11,129 nt of DNA from DATNBT01 sp964579765 (GTDB lineage: Bacteria > Acidobacteriota > Vicinamibacteria > Vicinamibacterales > CAVVIG01). The notes beneath the pieces are model-generated. The model saw nothing but the letters and a program-made list of their open reading frames with translations, searched no databases and had not been told where the DNA came from. Location of the stretch: assembly GCA_964579765.1 (NCBI GenBank), contig CAZOIK010000301.1, positions 1 through 11,129 of the forward strand, given 5' to 3'. Positions within the stretch are counted from its first letter, which is position 1. The number at the start of each line of letters is the position of its first letter. The position numbers were made by a program, and so were the translations under genes. Shown here piece by piece: positions 1 through 4,578 of the stretch.

Positions 1-33
1 CCTCGCGGTCGCGGCGTTGCTCTGGAGTACTCC

Positions 34-831
34 CTATTCGAATGGAGAGTGATCCACTCCAGCGACATAGAAGAAAGCGGCAAACAGCGCGGGTAGCAGT
101 AGCAAAAGCCATCCGAGTCCCCACACGAACGAGCGCGGCGATGTGCTCGTGATCCGGCCTCCCACCAGCGATCCGAGCGTTTCGGGAAACCAGATGCACG
201 CCGTGGGAACGAGGCAGAACCCGGCGACGGTTGAGAGCCTGACCCCCGTCGCAAACGTTCGCGTCATCATCAGAAACGCCAGACGAAGCACGAACGACGG
301 CCGCCCCGCCGACGCACCGACCACCAGCAGATAAAACGCCACGAGACAGACCGACGCCATCCGAGAACGGGACGTATCGTATTTGATCGAATCGCGAATC
401 TCACGGCGGTCGTCGGCCATGCCGTCGTCAATCGCGATCTCGGCAAGCGCACGTTGGGCGGCTCGGACGCGTTCTGCCGGCGTGAGCCGATGCTCGGCCC
501 GCATCTGTTCTAGTTCGCCTCGATCCAGCCAGATCCCGCCGCACGTCGGACACTCATCGATGGTCACGGCGCGAGTGGCGCTGGAGAAATGCCGCATCAT
601 GACCGTGCTCGCGCACCGAGGACATCGTCTTCTTTGGCTGGCATCGATGGTAGTCGTGAGATCGGCGTCAGGGTCGAGAATCGGCTGCAGCGCGGTATCG
701 GCGACGTTGTCCAACTTGCGAAGAGCACCGTGCTCGAACCACATGCCACCGCAGCCGCCGTCGCACACGTTGACGGTGATCCCCGCGATCGATCTCGCGT
801 GCAACCCGCCATGACAGGCGGGGCAATTCAT
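34..831 (-). CDS. Double zinc-ribbon (zf-TFIIB type) membrane protein
   Basis: A 265-residue protein if started at the ATG at 831. Two CxxC...CxxxC or CxxC zinc ribbons are visible: Cys3/Cys6 with Cys23/Cys27 (CPAC ... CDGGCGGMW), and Cys70/Cys73 with Cys94/Cys97 (CPRC ... CPTCGGIWLDRGEL). The 'GGxWxxxGEL' wording is the hallmark of the bacterial zf-TFIIB family. A charged helix follows (about 115-155), then about three hydrophobic segments near 158-176, 200-215 and 236-257, so the ribbons are probably cytoplasmic on a membrane anchor. The frame stays open upstream to a TTG at 906. I chose 831 because the ribbon begins there, although neither start has a good Shine-Dalgarno sequence. The family has no settled biochemical role; metal binding and a structural or regulatory function are inference. 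It lies downstream of the tRNA-Lys integration site and is probably ordinary chromosomal flank. Confidence 0.8.
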   Translation of the reverse strand: MNCPACHGGLHARSIAGITVNVCDGGCGGMWFEHGALRKLDNVADTALQPILDPDADLTTTIDASQRRRCPRCASTVMMRHFSSATRAVTIDECPTCGGIWLDRGELEQMRAEHRLTPAERVRAAQRALAEIAIDDGMADDRREIRDSIKYDTSRSRMASVCLVAFYLLVVGASAGRPSFVLRLAFLMMTRTFATGVRLSTVAGFCLVPTACIWFPETLGSLVGGRITSTSPRSFVWGLGWLLLLLPALFAAFFYVAGVDHSPFE

Positions 832-1000
832 GCCGACGTGCGGCTCTGTGCGGGCAGCATAGGCATCGCGCGGTTCTGCGACGTTGACTAAGAATACGCT
901 GACCAACGCGGGATATGTGCTTGTCGAGCGAGAGATCGGCCACGAGCCGCGGAGGTCTCGCGAGAATCGAACCTGAGTGTGTCAGTTAGTGTGAGCGAAG
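832..1000. other. Non-coding flank between zinc-ribbon gene and tRNA-derived repeat
   Basis: I see no convincing gene here. It would hold the promoter and leader of the zinc-ribbon gene, which could alternatively start at a TTG at 906. If the 1001-1046 repeat is the original tRNA-Lys 3' end, this was the DNA immediately downstream of the tRNA before insertion. No clear hairpin-plus-T-run terminator is visible. Confidence 0.4.
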
Positions 1001-1046
1001 GTGGTGAGCCGGGAGGGAATCGAACCCTCAACCCGCAGATTAAGAG
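1001..1046 (-). repeat. Distal att-like repeat: displaced 3' half of tRNA-Lys(CTT)
   Basis: These 46 nt are identical, in the same orientation, to 2246-2291. On the minus strand they run from the 5' edge of the anticodon loop through the T arm, the 3' acceptor strand and the encoded CCA. The next base on each side differs, and the DNA on the right turns into a short GCCC/GGGC hairpin (1046-1057) instead of the 5' half of a tRNA. It therefore cannot make a functional tRNA. It is best read as the chromosomal tRNA end displaced by integration. Confidence 0.85.
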
Positions 1047-1061
1047 CCCCATCGGGCACCC

Positions 1062-1086
1062 AAAAACGCTCGAAATCCTGAGGATT
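1062..1086 (-). terminator. Possible weak terminator downstream of the toxin gene
   Basis: On the minus strand the perfect inverted repeat AATCC-TCA-GGATT (1086-1074) is followed seven bases later by a run of five T (1066-1062). The stem is only 5-6 bp, so efficiency is doubtful. It lies about 84 nt past the toxin stop and just inside the left att-like repeat. It could equally be a recombinase or excisionase binding site in the element arm. Confidence 0.25.
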
Positions 1087-1169
1087 CTTAATCCGAGGTG
1101 TGCAAACGGCGGCAAAGGACGTCCCGCAGACAGCACCTCATCCGTTCGCGTGCCTGAAGCCCTCGCTCC

Positions 1170-1448
1170 TCATGTCGGCGGCCACCGGCGTGCTCCGTGC
1201 AGAATTCGCAGCACGTGAACGTCATCAAGGATCTCGTACACGGCAACGAACGGAAGCGATGCGAAGACCAGCTCCCGCGTGCCTTCGACGCGCCCCGGCC
1301 GTCCTCGTTCGGGAAAAGTATCTAGTGCGCCGACGCCTTGCACGATCGTCTCGGCAACGCGTCGGGCGGATTCGGGTCGGTCCTTGGCGATGAAGTCACA
1401 GATCCGCTCGAGGTCGTCGGCGGCGTCCGTCGTCCATCGGACGCGCAT
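1170..1448 (-). CDS. RelE/ParE-family toxin of a type II toxin-antitoxin system
   Basis: A 92-residue protein, a normal length for the family. It shows the RelE/ParE layout: an N-terminal strand (VRWTTDAADDLE), two helices (about 10-45), the 'FPERGRPGRVEGTRELV' turn, then the β-hairpin 'FVAVYEILDDVHVLRILHGARRWP'. The C-terminal 'ILxxxHxxRxWP' signature is especially typical of ParE-like members. Such toxins act in the cytoplasm on DNA gyrase (ParE) or on ribosome-bound mRNA (RelE); sequence alone does not separate the two here, although it reads closer to ParE. The ATG at 1448 overlaps the antitoxin stop by one base (TGATG), giving coupled antitoxin-first translation. The pair is the only recognisable cargo of the tRNA-Lys element. 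Confidence 0.9.
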   Translation of the reverse strand: MRVRWTTDAADDLERICDFIAKDRPESARRVAETIVQGVGALDTFPERGRPGRVEGTRELVFASLPFVAVYEILDDVHVLRILHGARRWPPT

Positions 1449-1672
1449 CAGCCACGGTAGCGCTGGTTGATGCGGGAAGCGACGGTGTCGTGATCGAGCA
1501 GCCGACCTTCACGAGCCGACGCGCGCCCTTGTTCGACTTCGCGTCGAAACCACTCGTCGTGATCGACCGAACTGGTCAAAAGGTCAAGCGCGACCTGGTC
1601 GACATTGCGACCACTCTCCGCGGCGAGGCGAGTGAGCTTGGCTTCGAGCTCCGGCGGGACGTGCAAGTCCAT
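1448..1672 (-). CDS. Antitoxin (ribbon-helix-helix/ParD-like) of the type II pair
   Basis: A 74-residue protein from the ATG at 1672 (MDLHVPPELE). An upstream in-frame ATG at 1693 would add seven residues. I prefer 1672 because relatives usually open with this short β-strand, but neither start has a clear ribosome site. The N-terminal part (a strand, then 'LEAKLTRLAAESGRNVDQVALDLL') fits a dimeric ribbon-helix-helix DNA-binding fold. The C-terminal part, from about 37 ('VDHDEWFRREVEQG ... RINQRY'), is the charged, partly disordered arm that wraps the toxin in such complexes. It is immediately upstream of the toxin with a one-base overlap. By family precedent the dimer represses its own promoter, probably in 1673-1800, and the toxin modulates this. 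Assignment to the CopG/ParD superfamily is fairly secure; the precise subfamily is not. Confidence 0.82.
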   Translation of the reverse strand: MDLHVPPELEAKLTRLAAESGRNVDQVALDLLTSSVDHDEWFRREVEQGRASAREGRLLDHDTVASRINQRYRG

Positions 1673-1704
1673 GAGCGTATGGTAGCAAATCATCGTCTTT
1701 GAAG

Positions 1705-1746
1705 GCCCGTGCTAGCGACTCCCAGCCTGTCGCCGCACTCACGGGC
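1705..1746 (-). promoter_or_regulatory. Inverted repeat upstream of the antitoxin gene
   Basis: A perfect 7-bp inverted repeat, GCCCGTG at 1705-1711 and CACGGGC at 1740-1746, lies 12-53 bases upstream of the outer possible antitoxin start at 1693. An overlapping alternative pairs GCCTG (1725-1729) with CAGGC (1746-1750). The position suits a toxin-antitoxin autoregulatory operator or leader hairpin. I cannot identify clear -35 and -10 boxes, so this is only a candidate. Confidence 0.3.
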
Positions 1747-1870
1747 AGGCATGGGTCTAGCGGAGACGGGGCGAAAATTCATTCGGCGTCGGTAAGAATG
1801 ACACTCCAGATCAACACGAGGCCTCGTCGAGAGCGAACCGGAACTCCCGAAGTGCTGCGGCAACGGCGCG

Positions 1871-2311
1871 ATGGCACACACGTTCGACAGTACGATCGGA
1901 ACGCCGCTCGACGAGCGGAGCGTCCGTCGCGAGTTCTACGACCTCCTGAAGGCGCAGAACCTGCCGCGCATGCGGCCGCACGATCTCCGCCACAGCTACG
2001 CGACGATTCTCCTCGCCACCGGCGAGCATCCGAAGGTCGTCCAGGAAATCCTCGGGCACTCGTCAGTGCAGCTCACGCTCGACACCTACAGTCACTTGCT
2101 TCCGGATCTGATGCTGAAGGAGCGAGCTGCGGCGAAGCTTGACGCGATTCTCGGTGGAGGAAACGACAATCCCGGCCAAAACCCCGGCCAGACCGATCCG
2201 GCGCGGGTTGATGATCAGGAGAAATCGTCGAATTCGTTCGAGGATGTGGTGAGCCGGGAGGGAATCGAACCCTCAACCCGCAGATTAAGAGTCTGCTGCT
2301 CTGCCAATTGA
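1871..2311 (+). pseudogene. Tyrosine recombinase (integrase), C-terminal fragment
   Basis: Residues 1-95 of this 146-codon frame match the C-terminal part of a phage-type tyrosine recombinase catalytic domain. 'STIGTPLDERSVRREFYDLL' precedes the HxxR box (His37, Arg40), the 'LGHSS' His63 and the nucleophile Tyr73 in 'LDTYSHLLPD'. Catalytic box I with its arginine, the β2-β3 lysine and the whole N-terminal arm- and core-binding domains are absent; intact enzymes are roughly 350-420 residues. The frame is open back to 1802, but that stretch shows no integrase similarity I recognise. The ATG at 1871 is only the first in-frame start and may not be used. Downstream, the frame continues through a low-complexity tail (NPGQNPGQ) and into the tRNA-Lys gene, stopping at 2309-2311. 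It was probably the integrase that placed this element. Confidence 0.85.
2246..2291 (-). repeat. Proximal att-like repeat inside tRNA-Lys(CTT)
   Basis: This exact copy of 1001-1046 forms the 3' half of the intact tRNA-Lys, plus one extra G at 2246. Identity stops at the 5' side of the anticodon loop (TTAAGAG on the plus strand). The surrounding anticodon stem is a natural inverted repeat, the kind of symmetric sequence at which tyrosine recombinases exchange strands. Confidence 0.85.
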
Positions 2312-2322
2312 GCTACCGGCCC
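2247..2322 (-). tRNA. tRNA-Lys(CTT)
   Basis: A 76-nt cloverleaf read on the minus strand. The acceptor stem is GGGCCGG/CCGGCTC with one G-U pair, the discriminator is A, and CCA is encoded at 2249-2247. The D arm is normal (TAGCTCAATTGGCAGAGC). The anticodon stem GCAGA/TCTGC encloses the loop CTCTTAA, giving anticodon CTT. The T arm carries GGTTCGATTCC. It decodes AAG lysine codons. It is the last gene of a three-tRNA cluster and the apparent integration target of the element at 1001-2291. The 3' part was probably supplied by the element, since the original 3' half survives at 1001-1046. Confidence 0.97.
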
Positions 2323-2340
2323 CAATGGTGCGAAGACGCA

Positions 2341-2400
2341 TTGCAGGATCGCAGTCGCAGGATTCAATTTCTGCAATTCTGCCGTCCTGCAATTCTGCCA
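2341..2400. repeat. Facing 8-bp tandem repeats in the tRNA-Lys/tRNA-Arg(CCG) spacer
   Basis: The right arm has four consecutive octamers at 2369-2400 (TTCTGCAA, TTCTGCCG, TCCTGCAA, TTCTGCCA). The left arm, 2341-2362, carries the inverse form (TTGCAGGA, a shortened TCGCAG, TCGCAGGA). The two arms face each other across six bases (TTCAAT) and could fold into an imperfect hairpin between the tRNAs in RNA. The 25 nt at 2371-2395 recur at 2592-2616 with one mismatch. Confidence 0.8.
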
Positions 2401-2416
2401 TCTCTCGATCGTCGTC

Positions 2417-2493
2417 TGGTGCGCCCGGCAGGATTCGAACCTGCGGCCTACGGCTCCGGAGGCCGTCGCTCTATCCAGCTGAGCTACGGGCGC
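2417..2493 (-). tRNA. tRNA-Arg(CCG)
   Basis: A 77-nt cloverleaf on the minus strand. Acceptor stem GCGCCCG/CGGGCGC is perfect, followed by discriminator A and encoded CCA (2419-2417). The D arm is TAGCTCAGCTGGATAGAGC. Anticodon stem ACGGC/GCCGT encloses CTCCGGA, giving anticodon CCG, which reads the CGG arginine codon common in GC-rich genomes. The T arm has GGTTCGAATCC. It sits between the other two tRNA genes, with repeat-filled spacers on both sides, suggesting co-transcription and processing. Confidence 0.97.
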
Positions 2494-2509
2494 CAAACTG
2501 CGACAAGAA

Positions 2510-2629
2510 TTGCAGAATCGCAGGTGAATTGAAGAATCGCAGGAAGGCAGAATGGCAGGATTGAACGCCCGTTCGATCAAGTCCTGCGATCCTGCAATTC
2601 TGCCATCCTGCAATTCCTCTATCCTGCCA
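2510..2629. repeat. Facing 8-bp tandem repeat arrays in the tRNA-Arg/tRNA-Arg spacer
   Basis: The right arm (2582-2629) is six successive octamers in perfect register: TCCTGCGA, TCCTGCAA, TTCTGCCA, TCCTGCAA, TTCCTCTA, TCCTGCCA. The left arm (2510-2560) carries the inverse type, including TTGCAGAA, TCGCAGGT, then TCGCAGGA, AGGCAGAA, TGGCAGGA in register. A 21-nt loop (2561-2581) with its own GAACG/CGTTC palindrome separates them. The core CTGC (GCAG in the left arm) is kept in nearly every unit while the flanking bases drift. Confidence 0.85.
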
Positions 2630-2639
2630 TTGCATGTGC

Positions 2640-2716
2640 TGGTGCGCCCGGAGGGAGTCGAACCCCCGGCCTACAGGTTCGAAGCCTGTCGCTCTATCCA
2701 GCTGAGCTACGGGCGC
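2640..2716 (-). tRNA. tRNA-Arg(TCG)
   Basis: A 77-nt cloverleaf on the minus strand. Acceptor stem GCGCCCG/CGGGCGC, discriminator A and encoded CCA (2642-2640). Anticodon stem ACAGG/CCTGT encloses CTTCGAA, giving anticodon TCG for CGA-type arginine codons. The T arm has GGTTCGACTCC. The acceptor stem and D arm match tRNA-Arg(CCG) exactly, so the two probably arose by duplication and anticodon divergence. Its 5' end is only 17 bp from the stop of the outer-membrane barrel gene, with no terminator in between. Confidence 0.97.
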
Positions 2717-2733
2717 GCAACCGTCCGAGTGTA

Positions 2734-3978
2734 TCAGAAGGCTTCCTGAATCGCGAGATACAGGCCGCGCGAGCCCTGCGCGCCCACGCCGTAGTCCACG
2801 CAGAGATTCGTCCGCGATTTCTTGTTGAGAAGCACGCGCAGGCCGCCCCCCGCCGCCGGCGCGAAGGCGTCGAACAGGTGCTGCCCGGCCGCGTCGCTGT
2901 CGATCGTCGTCGTGTTGACGAAGGCCACGTAGCCGAGCAGGCCGTTGCGCGTGAGGGTGTCGCGGAACTCGACCTCGCCGTAGAGCAGATGCGTGCCGCG
3001 GTAGCGCCCCTCGCCGTACCCGCGCGCCGACCGCCCGTACGCGTCGCCCGCCGTGGACGGCAGATCGAGATAGGGCGCCGCGCCGCCCGTCACGAGATCG
3101 CTCATGAGCCAGAACGCCAGCCGCCGCCGCCCGTCGTGCGTCAGCGTGCGATACGTGCGGAGATCGAGATACGCCTCCTGCCACGTCGCGTCGCCGCCAA
3201 GAAACCCGGCGAAGAACGTGCGGTAGGTCGCGCTCGCCAGCCAGCCGCGCTGCGCGTTGATCGCGTTGTCGCGCGTGTCGAGCATCACGCTCGCCGTCGT
3301 GCCGCTCGAGGTCTGATGGGCGAGGTCGAAGCCGTGCTGCTCGGTATAGGCGGCGTACGCCGATTGTTCGAACGCCGCGTCGCCACCCGCGCCTTCGCGC
3401 ACGTTTCCGTGGCGGTTCACGTCGATCCCCGCGCCGACAAACAGGTGCGGCGCGACGGTGTGATACACCGTGTCGTAGATCCGCACCTGCGTGTACTTCA
3501 GGTTCTCGATGTCCGCCGGCGCGGCGGCCAGGCCGAGCCCGAGGCCGTAGGTGTCGAGCGACGTCCATTGAAACCGGTTGTCGCCGTCGAGAAACCACCG
3601 ATCGTCGGGGAAGAACACGCCGAGGCGGAACGACGACAGCGTCTGGCCCTTCTCGGACCGCTTCACGCTGCCCGTCAGCGACGAGACGTGCGTCGAGGCG
3701 GGCTCGCCCGAGACGAACACCATGTTCGCCGCGAGCCCGCCGTTGAGGCCGGTCGTCGGCTTGGCGCCGAGGACCGGCGCGAACACGAACACGGGCTTGC
3801 CGACCTCGAGCACGGTCGGCCGCTCCTGGTCGGAGTCGCCGTGGCGGACGTGCCGCCAGAGATCGCCCGTGTCGGTGACGACAGGGGCGACCGTGGCCGT
3901 CACGCCGTCTTCGGCGCGGGCTCGCGCCGGAGCGCCTGCCAGCACGGCAGCCGCAACGAGGAGACAGACTGTGCGCAC
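2734..3978 (-). CDS. Omp85-like (BamA/TamA family) outer-membrane β-barrel protein
   Basis: A 414-residue protein with a GTG start preceded by a purine-rich AGAGAAAA. Residues 1-22 are a signal peptide (hydrophobic run, then 'APARARA' before Glu23). From about residue 60 the sequence alternates strand-like stretches rich in aromatics and Gly. 'ARGYGEGRYRG' at 318-328 corresponds to the (V/I)RG(F/Y) signature of the Omp85 barrel loop L6. The chain ends in Phe, as outer-membrane barrels do for BAM recognition. POTRA domains are absent: BamA and TamA are about 600-800 residues, so this is a barrel-only member, resembling the proteins generically annotated as surface antigen or BamA/TamA-family. 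Its substrate or partner is unknown. It is separated by 84 bp from the acetyltransferase upstream and lies 17 bp from the tRNA cluster, so its transcript may read into the tRNAs. Confidence 0.85.
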   Translation of the reverse strand: MRTVCLLVAAAVLAGAPARARAEDGVTATVAPVVTDTGDLWRHVRHGDSDQERPTVLEVGKPVFVFAPVLGAKPTTGLNGGLAANMVFVSGEPASTHVSSLTGSVKRSEKGQTLSSFRLGVFFPDDRWFLDGDNRFQWTSLDTYGLGLGLAAAPADIENLKYTQVRIYDTVYHTVAPHLFVGAGIDVNRHGNVREGAGGDAAFEQSAYAAYTEQHGFDLAHQTSSGTTASVMLDTRDNAINAQRGWLASATYRTFFAGFLGGDATWQEAYLDLRTYRTLTHDGRRRLAFWLMSDLVTGGAAPYLDLPSTAGDAYGRSARGYGEGRYRGTHLLYGEVEFRDTLTRNGLLGYVAFVNTTTIDSDAAGQHLFDAFAPAAGGGLRVLLNKKSRTNLCVDYGVGAQGSRGLYLAIQEAF

Positions 3979-4062
3979 TTTTCTCTAATACTTATCGGGC
4001 CGGCGCGGCGTTTCAGGCGAGGGCGGCCTTACGCGCGGTTTATGCAGCATTTGTCACGAAAT

Positions 4063-4578
4063 TCACGGCTCGCTGGGCTCGGCCGGGCCGTCGAGCCGCA
4101 GGTGCAGCAGCTTCAGGTCCAGCCACCTGCCGAACTTGTACCCGACCTGCGGGATATGGGCGACCTCGACAAAGCCCAGGCGCTCGTGCAGGTGGATGCT
4201 GACGTCGTTGTCCGCCGTGATGCCGGCCAGGACGACGTGCAGGCCTCGTTCGCGGGCGCTGGCCACCACCGCCCGCACGAGCGCCGTGCCGACGCCGCGC
4301 CGCCGCGCGCCGGCATCGACGTACACCGAGAGCTCGACGGAATATTTGTAGGCCGGCCACGGCCGGAACGGGCCGTACGTGGCGAACCCGAGCACGCGGC
4401 CGTCCTCGTCGGCGACGAACACGGGCAGCGCCGCGTCGCGCTTTGCCCGCAGCCAGTCGCGCCGCATCTCGAGCGTGTGCGGCCGGTAGTCGAAGACGGC
4501 GGTCGTGTTCGCGATCGCGTCGTTGTAGATCGCGAGCATCGCCGGAAGATCGCCGTCGGTCGCCTGGCGGATCGTCAT
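4063..4578 (-). CDS. GNAT acetyltransferase, phosphinothricin/amino-acid N-acetyltransferase type
   Basis: A 171-residue cytoplasmic enzyme of the Pat/MnaT branch of the GNAT family, which transfers acetyl from acetyl-CoA to the amino group of small amino-acid-like substrates. Family features in order: 'IRQATDGDLPAMLAIYNDAI' (2-22), 'FDYRPHT' (29-35), the acetyl-CoA loop 'VYVDAGARRRGVGTAL' (85-100, R/QxxGxG/A), then 'ITADNDVSIHLHERLGF' (120-136) and 'VGYKFGRWLDLKLL' (145-158). These last two blocks are diagnostic of this branch. The ATG at 4578 overlaps the ligD stop as ATGA, so translation is probably coupled. The natural substrate cannot be read from sequence; methionine sulfone/sulfoximine or phosphinothricin-like compounds are typical. 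Its place after ligD may be incidental operon membership. Confidence 0.92.
   Translation of the reverse strand: MTIRQATDGDLPAMLAIYNDAIANTTAVFDYRPHTLEMRRDWLRAKRDAALPVFVADEDGRVLGFATYGPFRPWPAYKYSVELSVYVDAGARRRGVGTALVRAVVASARERGLHVVLAGITADNDVSIHLHERLGFVEVAHIPQVGYKFGRWLDLKLLHLRLDGPAEPSEP

Larger units (their letters stand above)
1001..2291. mobile_element. Small or decayed integrative element in tRNA-Lys(CTT)
   Basis: The segment is bounded by exact 46-nt direct repeats, 1001-1046 and 2246-2291, made of the 3' half of tRNA-Lys. The intact tRNA lies at the right end. The displaced 3' half lies at the left, downstream in the tRNA's own orientation, as expected when an element brings in a replacement 3' end. 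Inside are a toxin-antitoxin pair and the C-terminal part of a tyrosine recombinase ending in the tRNA. Unit length (repeat start to repeat start) is 1,245 bp. Phage- and island-type tyrosine recombinases commonly use tRNA genes this way; that is family knowledge. The missing recombinase N-terminus suggests this is a deletion remnant that can no longer move itself. Less likely, it is a natural mini-element mobilised in trans. Confidence 0.75.

Noticed and set aside
955..975. Sequence resembling a tRNA T arm (GAATCGAACC) just left of the tRNA-Lys repeat
   Set aside because: The T-stem does not pair and no acceptor or anticodon arm is nearby, so it is not a tRNA or a second att copy on this evidence.
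1802..1870. Upstream extension of the integrase frame
   Set aside because: The frame is open, but the translation does not match integrase box I or its surroundings, so I did not extend the fragment.
2215..2613. Minus-strand open frame with phrases such as 'PVAQLDRATASG' and 'RRFESCRAH'
   Set aside because: These phrases are the well-known translation artefact of tRNA genes, here from tRNA-Arg and tRNA-Lys.
2341..2629. Possible CRISPR array in the tRNA spacers
   Set aside because: Repeats are 8 bp in direct contact with no unique spacers and include both orientations, which does not fit CRISPR.
2471..3598. 375-codon minus frame spanning both tRNA-Arg genes and part of the barrel gene
   Set aside because: It runs through structured tRNA genes and an alternative frame of the barrel gene, and its product is Arg-rich with no family similarity.
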